NCBI GenBank assembly: GCA_913058185.1
Contig: CAJXQX010000023.1
Location: forward strand, 1-49,862
DNA length: 49,862 nt
Direction: 5' to 3'
From: an uncultured Verrucomicrobiota bacterium
Lineage (GTDB): Bacteria; Verrucomicrobiota; Verrucomicrobiia; Opitutales; Opitutaceae
Shown: piece by piece, positions 42,136 through 49,862 of the stretch
Layout: each line of letters opens with the position of its first letter
Position numbering within the stretch: the first letter of the stretch is position 1
Position numbers and translations under genes: made by a program
The notes under the pieces: model-generated
What the model saw: the letters and a program-made list of their open reading frames with translations, nothing else
Told to the model about the DNA's origin: nothing
The model's database searches: none

Positions 42136-43533
42136 TCAGCGCGAGAGCTGATTGCGCAGGAAGTCGATGCTGCTGCGGGTCGTCTGGTCTTGCTCCATCA
42201 TGTTGTCCACCGCTTTGCAGGCGTGGATCACGGTGCCGTGGTCGCGGCCCCCAAAGGCATTGCCGATTTCCTGGAGCGAATGCTTGGTCATGGTGCGGGA
42301 GAGATACATGGCGATCTGGCGAGGGATGGCGATGTTGTTGGGACGTCGCTTGCTCGTCATGTCGCTGAGGAGAATCTGGAAATGGTCGGCCACCTTCTTC
42401 TTGATCGTCTCCATCGTCAGGATGTTCTGAGCCTGTTCCATGAGAACGTCCTGTAAGAGCATCTCGGCCGCTGCGACATCGAGGGTGCGTCCGGTGAGGG
42501 AGGCGTAACTGGCGACTTTGATCAGGGCGCCTTCAAGGCGTCGGATGTTCTTGGAGATGTTTTGCGCGATGAATGTGATGACATCGGCGGGAACCTCGAG
42601 CTTCAGGCTTTGAGCCTTGGTGCGCAGGATGGCGACACGCGTCTCGAAGTCAGGAGATTGAATGTCGGCGGCGAGTCCCCATTCGAAGCGGGAGACGAGA
42701 CGAGCTTCGAGTTTGCTGATTTCGGATGCGCGTCGATCGCTGGATAGCACGATTTGGCGACCGGATTCGAAGAGCTCATTAAAGGTGTGGAAAAATTCCT
42801 CTTGGATGCGTTCCTTGCCGCCGAGGAACTGCACATCGTCGATCAACAACACGTCCACATTGCGGTAACGTTGGCGAAATTTCACCAAAGCATTCTCCTG
42901 CAGTCCTTGGATAAACTCGTTGGTGAACTTTTCGGTCGAGAGGTAAGCCACCCGGGCGTCTGGCTTCTGTTGAAGAACCGCGTGCCCAATGGCGTGCATT
43001 AAATGAGTCTTACCGAGGCCCGTATCTCCATAAACGAAGAGGGGATTGTAGGCTTGAGCGGGGGATTGAGCGACCGCCATGGCGGCAGCTTGCGCCATCT
43101 GGTTATTACTACCGACGACGAAATTTTGAAAGGTGTTGCGCGGATTGAGGGTGCCGGTGGCGCGTGAACGTCGCTCAAAGGTGTCCGCGTTGGTATCCCT
43201 GCGTCTGTCCGTCTTGACTGATGGAGCGCTGGGCTGTTGGCGGTCGGAAGAGGGTTCCGATGTCGTCGCGGTGGGAGTGCTCGCTTTCTTTAGCCGCACA
43301 TTCACTTCGTTTCCAGTGATCAGTCGCAGGCGTTGAACGATGAGATCTAAGTAGTTATCGTGGATCCAGATCGCGGCAAAATCGTTGGGCACACCCAGGG
43401 TTAGCTCTGTCTCGCTGGATTCAAGACACTCAAGAGGATCGAACCACAGTTGGAACACGTCTTCGGGGAACAGGGACTTAAGGTCCTGTTTGGCGGTTTC
43501 CCAGAGATTGGAGATCGAAACGGTATTGGGCAT
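42136..43533 (-). CDS. dnaA: Chromosomal replication initiator protein DnaA
   Basis: DnaA opens the replication origin. All four domains are present in 465 residues: domain I (LWETAKQDLKSLFPEDVFQLWFDPL), a variable linker (residues about 85-135, rich in Ser/Thr), the AAA+ domain (NPRNTFQNFVVGSNNQMAQAAA; Walker A GDTGLGKTH; Walker B LLIDDVQFL; sensor SSDRRASEI) and the DNA-binding domain with RQIAMYLSRTMTKHSLQEIG and GRDHGTVIHACKAV. No dnaN or recF lies beside it, unlike the classic dnaA-dnaN order. Confidence 0.97.
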   Translation of the reverse strand: MPNTVSISNLWETAKQDLKSLFPEDVFQLWFDPLECLESSETELTLGVPNDFAAIWIHDNYLDLIVQRLRLITGNEVNVRLKKASTPTATTSEPSSDRQQPSAPSVKTDRRRDTNADTFERRSRATGTLNPRNTFQNFVVGSNNQMAQAAAMAVAQSPAQAYNPLFVYGDTGLGKTHLMHAIGHAVLQQKPDARVAYLSTEKFTNEFIQGLQENALVKFRQRYRNVDVLLIDDVQFLGGKERIQEEFFHTFNELFESGRQIVLSSDRRASEISKLEARLVSRFEWGLAADIQSPDFETRVAILRTKAQSLKLEVPADVITFIAQNISKNIRRLEGALIKVASYASLTGRTLDVAAAEMLLQDVLMEQAQNILTMETIKKKVADHFQILLSDMTSKRRPNNIAIPRQIAMYLSRTMTKHSLQEIGNAFGGRDHGTVIHACKAVDNMMEQDQTTRSSIDFLRNQLSR

Positions 43534-44052
43534 TAAATGAGATCGGTTACGCGGTTTTATTCACAGCGCTTAGTGGAACACCGAAATCTAACGTCATCGT
43601 CAGGAAACTCAACAGGGCAGGGGTAGCAGAAAAAAGTGGTTTAATGCGGTAGTTTTTGTAAATCTGATCGCAATCGGATTTATAAATCATTAACAATTAA
43701 GTGTTAATGAATAAAAACTACACAAGGGTAGAGTTAAACTGAAGGGGACGGGAGAAAGAGCGTTCCGTTGCTAACGAGATGGTTTGAACGGAGGAGGAGT
43801 AGTAAACGGGAAGGCAAATTGGGGTTTCAATCCTAACTTTCCAACAAGTTATTCACATTCGTAGGCGGATAACTTTTTTCGAGATTTTTATTGATAATAG
43901 GGCCACGATTTCACCGTTAGAATTTATTCAATTTCCCGTAAGTACTGGAGCACTACAAAATGGGTATTTTACGTCGTAGCGACCAGATATTGGCCGCGAC
44001 GCTCGTAGTGAAAAAAATGTTACGCGAGCGTGACGGTTCGGTCGCTAAATGG
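43534..44052. other. oriC: Putative chromosomal origin region (oriC)
   Basis: The 519-bp gap upstream of dnaA is clearly richer in A+T than the rest of the window. It holds two DnaA-box matches TTATTCACA (43557-43565 and 43849-43857), weaker ones (TTATTCATT in reverse near 43697-43711, TTATTCAAT near 43924), a perfect inverted repeat CATTAACA-N6-TGTTAATG (43688-43709), and runs of T and A around 43870-43930. No gene was seen in it. Position beside dnaA supports an origin, although not every bacterium initiates there. Confidence 0.6.
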
Positions 44053-46083
44053 CTAAACGGGGTCCGGATCGACCCACTTTCCGTGCTCCCGGATCAGATC
44101 AATTAATCTTTCGTCAGCCTCTTTTTGAGGGATGTTATAGCGCACACAGGTTTTTCCAACGTAGAGATTGATTTTAGCGGGAGCTCCGCCGACGTAGCCG
44201 AAGTCTGCATCGGCCATTTCACCCGGGCCGTTTACGATGCAGCCCATGATGGCGATCTTCACGCCCTTGAGGTGTCCGGTCTTGCTGCGAATACGTTGGG
44301 TGGTCGATTGCAGGTCGAACAGGGTCCGACCACAGGAAGGGCAGGCCACAAATTCCGTCTTGGTGATGCGAGCGCCAGCGCCTTGGAGGACGTTGTAGGC
44401 GAGTTTCACGGCGCGATGTGCATCGGCCTCGGTCTCGAGGCTTACCAGATCGCCCAATCCATCACACAATAGCGATCCGGTAAGAACCGATGCATCGAGC
44501 AAGCGGGATAGGAAACTCGGGTCGGGCGAAAGTGCGGTTTCGGACGTGTTGCGGATCCACAGCGGAATCCGGGAACGATGCCCGACGAGGGTGGAAGCGA
44601 TACGGCGGTAGGCGCCGACGGCATGATCTGGGGCCGCCGCTCCATCGGCGTGGGTGATGAGGATGCGATCATGGCCGATTTCGGTGAGCACCGGGGCAAG
44701 CGTAGCAATTCCCTTCGCGGTGGTGGCGATGGCCAGCAAATGCGGAGGTTGGTTGCGGACCGCGCCAATCCATTCACGCAGTAAGTCGGTGTCATCTTCG
44801 ACAAATTGCCGAAGGATCACGACTGTTTTCCCCGCTGCCCCTAGCACGGGCTTCAGATCTTCAATCGAAAGCGTGGAAGCGATCTCGAGGACGGAGAAGA
44901 CGGTGGGGAAAGATGCCTCTGATTTAGCCCATTCCGATAGATCGGCCGCGCTATGAATTGGAACGAGCAACCCTTCGGGCGGATTTTCCTTGAGGGTGGG
45001 CGAATCCAGCGACGCAGCAGTCGCGGCGAGATCGGCAATGGAGCGAGCCTTGACGATCACCCGAGGAGGTTGCTCGGTGCCGACGAGGCAATCGGATCCC
45101 AACTCGACTGAGTTGACCTGTCTCCGCGAGAAGTGGAACGGATCCAGGGCATCTGGTGGCTCGATGGGAAATTCCGTCGCAGCCACGGCTGGCTCTTGCC
45201 ACAGGGATGCGGCCTTGGTGGCCAACGCCTGGGCTACAGGAATCTCGTAGACAGGATCTTCGGTAAGCGAGACGCGGATGGTGTCTCCTAGTCCGTCCAA
45301 CAGCAGACTGCCGATGCCTATGGCGCTCTTGATGCGACCGTCCTCACCATCACCGGCCTCGGTCACACCGAGGTGGAGTGGGTAGTGCATCGATTCGGCA
45401 GCCATCCGCTGCACCAGCAAGCGATAGGCTTCGATCATGACCTTCGGGTTGGAGGCCTTCATCGAGAGAATCATGTCGTGGAAGCTATGGCTCTCGGCGA
45501 TACGCAGGAACTCCAGTGCACTCTCCACCATGCCCAGTGGGGTGTCGCCGTATCGATTCATGATACGATCGGAAAGGGATCCGTGGTTGGTGCCGATGCG
45601 CAGAGCGCGTCCCAGCTCCTTAGAGCGTTTCACCAGCGGGGAAAACGTCTCGTGCAGGCGTTCCAACTCTTCGGTGTATGCCTGATCGGAGTATTCGAGG
45701 ACCGCGAATTTCTTTTTGTCGGCGTAGTTGCCGGGGTTCACTCGAACCTTCTCGACGTGCTCGATGGCTTCCATCGCCGCCGAAGGTAGAAAGTGGATGT
45801 CGGCTACGAGTGGCACATCGGCGAATCCGGCCGCCGAGAATTCACGACGAATCTCACCGAGGGCTTTTGCGGCGGTTTTGTTGGGCGCGGTTATGCGGAC
45901 GATCTCGCAGCCGGCTTCAGCGAGGGCGATGGATTGGGCCACGGTGGTGGCGACGTCTTGCGTGAGCGTGGTCGTCATCGATTGCACCCGCAGAGGATTG
46001 TCTCCTCCCACGCCGATCGAACCCACGTTTACGGCGGTGGTCTCGCGGCGAATGGTGCGAAAACGGGAAGCGCAATAACTCAC
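44053..46083 (-). CDS. ispG: 4-hydroxy-3-methylbut-2-enyl-diphosphate synthase, long (three-domain) form
   Basis: IspG (GcpE) makes HMBPP in the MEP isoprenoid pathway. The TIM barrel (VGGDNPLRVQSMTTTLTQDV; VADIHFLPSAAMEA; RIGTNHGSLSDRIMNRYGDTPLGMVESA; LGVTEAGDGEDGRIKSAIGIG) and the 4Fe-4S domain (ACPSCGRTLFDL; MGCIVNGPGEMADADFGYVGG) are separated by about 270 extra residues. At 676 residues it is the long type found in plants, Chlamydiae and Bacteroidota. The start is GTG at 46081-46083. It is the last gene of the cluster that also holds dxr of the same pathway. Confidence 0.96.
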   Translation of the reverse strand: MSYCASRFRTIRRETTAVNVGSIGVGGDNPLRVQSMTTTLTQDVATTVAQSIALAEAGCEIVRITAPNKTAAKALGEIRREFSAAGFADVPLVADIHFLPSAAMEAIEHVEKVRVNPGNYADKKKFAVLEYSDQAYTEELERLHETFSPLVKRSKELGRALRIGTNHGSLSDRIMNRYGDTPLGMVESALEFLRIAESHSFHDMILSMKASNPKVMIEAYRLLVQRMAAESMHYPLHLGVTEAGDGEDGRIKSAIGIGSLLLDGLGDTIRVSLTEDPVYEIPVAQALATKAASLWQEPAVAATEFPIEPPDALDPFHFSRRQVNSVELGSDCLVGTEQPPRVIVKARSIADLAATAASLDSPTLKENPPEGLLVPIHSAADLSEWAKSEASFPTVFSVLEIASTLSIEDLKPVLGAAGKTVVILRQFVEDDTDLLREWIGAVRNQPPHLLAIATTAKGIATLAPVLTEIGHDRILITHADGAAAPDHAVGAYRRIASTLVGHRSRIPLWIRNTSETALSPDPSFLSRLLDASVLTGSLLCDGLGDLVSLETEADAHRAVKLAYNVLQGAGARITKTEFVACPSCGRTLFDLQSTTQRIRSKTGHLKGVKIAIMGCIVNGPGEMADADFGYVGGAPAKINLYVGKTCVRYNIPQKEADERLIDLIREHGKWVDPDPV

Positions 46084-46126
46084 GGCAAATAATCGATTTA
46101 CGAACTAGGACTTACGGAAGGCCTCG

Positions 46127-47539
46127 TTATTCGTCGGTCGTTTCCTCGGAAGGTGGAGGTGTATTGTCGCGGACGAGGCGGCGGACATCGAAGAAACTCA
46201 CGTAGAGAATCATGGTGAGCAGAAGCATCATGAACACACTTTGCGTCGTCATGATGAAATTGGAGGGGAGAGCTCGGCCGCGGATTTTTGCGACCGTCGC
46301 GAATAGCATATGCCCGCCATCGAGCACGGGGATCGGCAGCAGATTGAAGATCGCGAGATTGATGTTCACAAGGATGGTGAACCACAGGACCAGTCGAATA
46401 TCAGCCTGAGCCGCCATGTGAAATACCCGGATGATCCCGACGGGACCACTGAGTTTGGAAATACCAATGTCAGACTGCGGATTGATCAGACTGCCCAGCG
46501 TGCGGAAGGTCATGCCGACGTGGTCGCTGATTTGTTTGAATGGCGTCGGATAAACGAGTTTGGAGTCGGTGGTGAGGCTGAGTCCGAGTTCCGCCGGCTG
46601 TTCGATTCCGGGCCGGGCAGGCAGGGTGAGCACGATTTCTTTGCCTGCCCGCTGAATCCGCACGGCGACCTCCCGGTTTTGGTAGGCGGTGATATGGTCG
46701 GCATAGGTCTGGATGTTGAGGATGCGGGTGTCGTCAAGAGCCAGTAAGCGGTCGCCTTCCAAGAGACCAAGCAGCGCTCCGGCAGACTCCGGCTCCACGG
46801 CATGCACGATAAGTTCGTAGGCCGCGATGATACCGACTTTTCGAATCTCCTCTTCACCCGCGAGTTGTGGGTAAATGGTGACGTCCTGTAGCACACCATC
46901 GCGCTCGATGGTGAAGACGTTGTAGCGGCGGCCATCTTTGGTGCGGCCCGCGCTGGTCACTAAGGTCTGTAATAGATCCTGCCAATCGTCGACCTGACTG
47001 CCATCGATCTCACGGATGGTATCTCCGATGAGAAGTCCGGCCTCTTTGGCCGGGCTGGACACGCGTTCCCCCGCGGCGTTTTCGAGGTCATCAACGACGT
47101 AACCAATGCTGGTGGTTGCTTGGTCGCTGGTGGTCGGTTGACCCACCAGCCAGATCACGGTTGCGAGCAGAAAGGCGAAAATTATATTAAATGTGGCTCC
47201 GGCCACGAAAACCAACATCCGCGTTGAGTAGGAGACCGGCGGAAGATTACGCGAATCGGCTTCTTCCCCCTCGATGGCAGGCATATCCGCGAGTTGAGGC
47301 AGCGCAACATAGCCACCGAGCGGTAGCCACGAGATGCGGTATTCTACGCCATCTTTGCCTTCCCAACCGAACATCTTAGGACCAAATCCAATCGAAAATC
47401 GTGAGACGTGCACGCCGCGACGGCGGGCGGCCAGAAAATGGCCGAGTTCGTGGACGAAAATCGAACCACCGAAAAACAGGACGATCAGAAAGATCGCCCA
47501 AATATTGGAAAACAAGGCGGGAAGGAAATCGGCGAACAT
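46127..47539 (-). CDS. rseP: Site-2 zinc metalloprotease RseP
   Basis: RseP cuts anti-sigma factors and signal-peptide remnants within the inner membrane. The 470 residues have the zinc motif HELGH in the first helix (FGGSIFVHELGHFLAARRRGV), two PDZ domains (SPAKEAGLLIGDTIREIDGSQV; GALLGLLEGDRLLALDDTRI) and the third zinc ligand in PIPVLDGGH near the C-terminal helices. It stands between dxr and ispG, as expected for the uppS-cdsA-dxr-rseP-ispG cluster. Confidence 0.96.
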   Translation of the reverse strand: MFADFLPALFSNIWAIFLIVLFFGGSIFVHELGHFLAARRRGVHVSRFSIGFGPKMFGWEGKDGVEYRISWLPLGGYVALPQLADMPAIEGEEADSRNLPPVSYSTRMLVFVAGATFNIIFAFLLATVIWLVGQPTTSDQATTSIGYVVDDLENAAGERVSSPAKEAGLLIGDTIREIDGSQVDDWQDLLQTLVTSAGRTKDGRRYNVFTIERDGVLQDVTIYPQLAGEEEIRKVGIIAAYELIVHAVEPESAGALLGLLEGDRLLALDDTRILNIQTYADHITAYQNREVAVRIQRAGKEIVLTLPARPGIEQPAELGLSLTTDSKLVYPTPFKQISDHVGMTFRTLGSLINPQSDIGISKLSGPVGIIRVFHMAAQADIRLVLWFTILVNINLAIFNLLPIPVLDGGHMLFATVAKIRGRALPSNFIMTTQSVFMMLLLTMILYVSFFDVRRLVRDNTPPPSEETTDE

Positions 47540-47567
47540 GGTTTAAGGGCCGGGCGGCAAAATTGGT

Positions 47568-48743
47568 TTATAAAAAAGTATGGGCGAGGCGACGAGCCTC
47601 AGCGTCGTGGTCGATGACCGCAGAAAGATCAGTCGGATCACGATGGTCCATCTGCTCAAGCGTTTGTTCCACGATTCGTGGAATTGTCAGAAATGAAATC
47701 CGTTCGCTCAAAAACGCTTCGACGGCGATTTCGTTGGCGGCGTTGTAGGCCGCGGGGGCGGTGCCGCCGCTGCGAAGCGCCTCGATGGCGAGTCTGAGGA
47801 GAGGAAATCGGGCGTGATCCAATGGCTCAAAATCGAGCGAGAAGGGCTGTCGTAGGTCGAGGGCGGGCTCGACGGGAGGCAGCCGGAGCGGATGCAGCAG
47901 GGCATGCTGGATCGGAAATGTCATCGAGGGAGGGCATAGATGCGTGAGCATCGCCCCATCGGTAAATTCTACGATACAGTGGGCGAGACTGCCACGATGC
48001 ATGACTGCTTGGCATTGATCGGGTTGTAGATCGAAGAGCCAGCGGGCTTCGATGAGCTCGAGACCCTTGTTGGCCATGGTAGCCGAATCGACCGTGACTT
48101 TTGGCCCCATCGACCAATTGGGGTGCTGGAGGGCGTCCGCGGGAGTCACATCGGCCAATTGTTCGATTTTCCGACCACGGAAAGCGCCGCCGGAGGCGGT
48201 GAGCACGACTCGAGAGATATCTTTGGTCGGATTGTCGGCGAGACACTGAAAGACAGCGTTATGCTCGCTGTCGACCGGCCGCAGGGTGATGCCCTTTTCG
48301 CGAGCCGCCGCCATGACAAATTTACCGGCCATCACCAGAATCTCCTTGGAAGCGAGGGCGAGATCCTTGCCGGCTTGGATCGCGGCCATCGAAGGTTCGA
48401 GTCCCGTGACCCCGACCACAGCGCATAGCACCACGTCAGCCTCGGGCAGCGTCGCCAACGTCTTCAAACCTTCGATTCCCTCATGAATTTCAACGCCGGA
48501 GGGAAAGTGTCCATCTGAACGGGCCCGGGCGGCGGATTGGGCGTCGAATAATGCGACCTGTCGGACCGCGGGGTGCCGCTGCGCTATCCGAGCGAGATGG
48601 TCGGCATGGGTGCGTGCCGCGATACCTACGAGCTGCAGGTGTTCGGGGTAAGCCTCGATCACGCGTAGAGTATTCTCGCCAATTGAGCCGGTGGCTCCAA
48701 GCAAGACGATCCGTTTAGGTCCGCTGGCAGGAGACATCGTCAC
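47568..48743 (-). CDS. dxr: 1-deoxy-D-xylulose 5-phosphate reductoisomerase
   Basis: Dxr makes 2-C-methyl-D-erythritol 4-phosphate, the committed step of the MEP pathway. The NADPH fold (RIVLLGATGSIGENTLRVI), LASKEILVMAG, the metal/substrate segment RPVDSEHNAVFQCL, LTASGGAFRG, MGPKVTVDSATMANKGLELIEA and the AYNAANEIAVEAFL helix are all present in 391 residues. The start is taken as GTG (48741-48743), which overlaps the cdsA stop (GTGA); an ATG two codons later is equally possible. Confidence 0.96.
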   Translation of the reverse strand: MTMSPASGPKRIVLLGATGSIGENTLRVIEAYPEHLQLVGIAARTHADHLARIAQRHPAVRQVALFDAQSAARARSDGHFPSGVEIHEGIEGLKTLATLPEADVVLCAVVGVTGLEPSMAAIQAGKDLALASKEILVMAGKFVMAAAREKGITLRPVDSEHNAVFQCLADNPTKDISRVVLTASGGAFRGRKIEQLADVTPADALQHPNWSMGPKVTVDSATMANKGLELIEARWLFDLQPDQCQAVMHRGSLAHCIVEFTDGAMLTHLCPPSMTFPIQHALLHPLRLPPVEPALDLRQPFSLDFEPLDHARFPLLRLAIEALRSGGTAPAAYNAANEIAVEAFLSERISFLTIPRIVEQTLEQMDHRDPTDLSAVIDHDAEARRLAHTFL

Positions 48744-49561
48744 AGAAGGGTAAATGCCATGAACGCGATCGGAGAGGTCAGGATGAGACTGTCAGTAAGA
48801 TCAAAGAATCCACCGATACCGGGGATGGTTGAACCCGTGTCCTTGGCGTCCGCGTGGCGTTTAATGATCGATTCGACCAGATCCGAAATAATTGCCAGTC
48901 CGGCAATGGGTAGGGCGATGATCGCAGCGATCAGGGGCGTGAACGAAGGTGGGACTTGGTCAGCGAAAAGATACGCGAGTCCGGCGCCGACGGCGGCCGA
49001 AGTAATCAATCCGCCGACGGCTCCCTCCCATGTTTTCTTGGGACTGATCTCGGGGGCCATCTTGTGGCGACCGATGGTGAGTCCAGTGAGCAATGCGCCG
49101 ACATCACAAAACTTCGCTACCGCAACCATCCAAATGGCGAGGAGCAATCCCGTGTTTGGCGCCGGAGCGGAGATCAACACGATCCGCACCAGGAACGACA
49201 ACATGAATGGGATGTAGACGATGCCAAAGAGCGTCCAAGCCAGTGTATCCAATCGTTGGTTACTGTTGCGCTCGCCGAGAATGCGGACGGCAAAAATGAC
49301 GGCGGCCAGAGCAAGCAAGCTGCCGAGGTGGATGCCGTGAGGCTCGAGATAAAGGGGGGAAAGGCAGAGTGCTCCTCCCGCTATCATTCCGACCCGGTCA
49401 AAAGGTTCGATGCCGAGACGCCGGATAAGTTTGTAAAACTCCCAGAGTGTGAGCACTGCGAGGAGGCTGATTAGCCAAACCGCTCCGGTGGATCCGAGGA
49501 AGATCACGCACCCGGCGACGGTAGCCCAAAGCAAAACGGTGCTAAAAATTCGAGAAACCAC
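48740..49561 (-). CDS. cdsA: Phosphatidate cytidylyltransferase
   Basis: CdsA makes CDP-diacylglycerol, the precursor of phospholipids. The 273-residue protein is very hydrophobic, with about seven or eight membrane helices. The family signature is present in two pieces: SPKKTWEGAVGG and SDLVESIIKRHADAKDTGSTIPGIGGFFDLTDSL. The usual final DR-DS motif reads DLTDS here, keeping both Asp residues and losing the Arg. It lies between uppS and dxr and overlaps dxr by four bases. Confidence 0.94.
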   Translation of the reverse strand: MVSRIFSTVLLWATVAGCVIFLGSTGAVWLISLLAVLTLWEFYKLIRRLGIEPFDRVGMIAGGALCLSPLYLEPHGIHLGSLLALAAVIFAVRILGERNSNQRLDTLAWTLFGIVYIPFMLSFLVRIVLISAPAPNTGLLLAIWMVAVAKFCDVGALLTGLTIGRHKMAPEISPKKTWEGAVGGLITSAAVGAGLAYLFADQVPPSFTPLIAAIIALPIAGLAIISDLVESIIKRHADAKDTGSTIPGIGGFFDLTDSLILTSPIAFMAFTLL

Positions 49562-49604
49562 GGGTCGAGGAGGAGAGAAAGGATCGAGTCAGAAAATGGC
49601 GGGG

Positions 49605-49862
49605 TCAACCGCGAGATGACGCCGGACTGGCGCCGGCAGTTTCGGCCGAAAGTTGATCTCCGGTGCGTCCAAAGCGACGTTCTCGACTGTTGAAGTCCTG
49701 AATCGCATGGGTGAAGGCTTCGCGATCGAAGTCGGGCCAAAATATCGGCAAGAAAACAAACTCGGCATAGGCCGCCTGCATTAGGAGGAAATTGCTGACC
49801 CGGGTCTCTCCGGATGTGCGGATCACCAGATCCGGGTCGGGGATGTCAGCAGTGTAGAGATG
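49605..49862 (-). CDS. uppS: Isoprenyl transferase (undecaprenyl diphosphate synthase), 5' end beyond the window
   Basis: UppS builds the C55 lipid carrier for cell-wall synthesis. Only the last 85 codons are in the window, but they carry the clear family end: [56 protein letters not shown]. The RTSGE(x)R-x-SNF motif binds the isopentenyl diphosphate. The gene ends at the TGA at 49605-49607, 43 bp before cdsA, and heads the uppS-cdsA-dxr-rseP-ispG cluster. Confidence 0.95.
   Translation of the reverse strand, partial: HLYTADIPDPDLVIRTSGETRVSNFLLMQAAYAEFVFLPIFWPDFDREAFTHAIQDFNSRERRFGRTGDQLSAETAGASPASSRG

Overview
The window reads as a chromosomal contig from a GC-rich Gram-negative bacterium, most likely of the Opitutaceae (Verrucomicrobiota). 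The reasons are the gene families and their mix: a long-form IspG, KdsA (so LPS is made), a secreted sugar dehydrogenase with a PVC-type CxxCH domain, a TGTTC-N4-AAACA type LexA operator, and very few Shine-Dalgarno sequences. Positions 1-47 are not biological. They match the end of an Illumina P7 primer, an i7 index and the Nextera read-2 adapter with its transposon mosaic end, so the contig begins in sequencing adapter.

Layout. 48-3540: a truncated FG-GAP/VCBS lipoprotein, a vanadium-type haloperoxidase and a dihaem cytochrome c frameshifted by a 16-bp duplication. 3542-11606: an SOS mutagenesis cassette on the minus strand, transcribed lexA, imuA, imuB, dnaE2. 11826-14511: coaX, birA, nadC. 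14767-18774: a small conserved protein, two tandem exported paralogues, a TonB-C-like lipoprotein, and proA joined in one reading frame to a CPBP protease remnant. 19061-25000: PfkB kinase, DUF6941-like protein, small membrane protein, pyrG, kdsA and a lipoyl/E3-binding/KAS III fusion. 25287-29927: S9 peptidase and rsmE, tRNA-Leu(CAA), an sbtA remnant with intact sbtB, a universal stress protein, tRNA-Pro(GGG). 29990-41338: secreted dehydrogenase, VanZ-like protein, ligA, DUF2911, PIG-L deacetylase and a two-subunit molybdenum hydroxylase. 41498-44052: a conserved protein, dnaA and a likely oriC. 44053-49862: ispG, rseP, dxr, cdsA and partial uppS, the usual isoprenoid/envelope cluster.

The most unusual part is the SOS cassette. 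It is saturated with several families of short repeats: hexamer purine/pyrimidine arms, (CAAGTAN)n heptamer arrays, palindromes beginning GGGGTCAGGTCG, and a TCCGCC...GGCGGA palindrome nested in the others. They occur between the genes and also inside the coding sequences of dnaE2 (two interdomain linkers and an N-terminal site) and imuB (one site), always in frame. Read along the genes the modules keep one order: hairpin, heptamer array, GGGGTCAGG palindrome, hexamer purine tract, GGAAATC-type tract. The hairpins differ at each site, and at three of four one arm is host coding sequence. Hexamer arms lie only between about 1.3 and 14.7 kb; I see none in the remaining 35 kb. The three mutasome genes also share TTG start codons in a near-identical pyrimidine-rich context.

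No transposase, integrase, phage gene, rRNA or CRISPR array was recognised.
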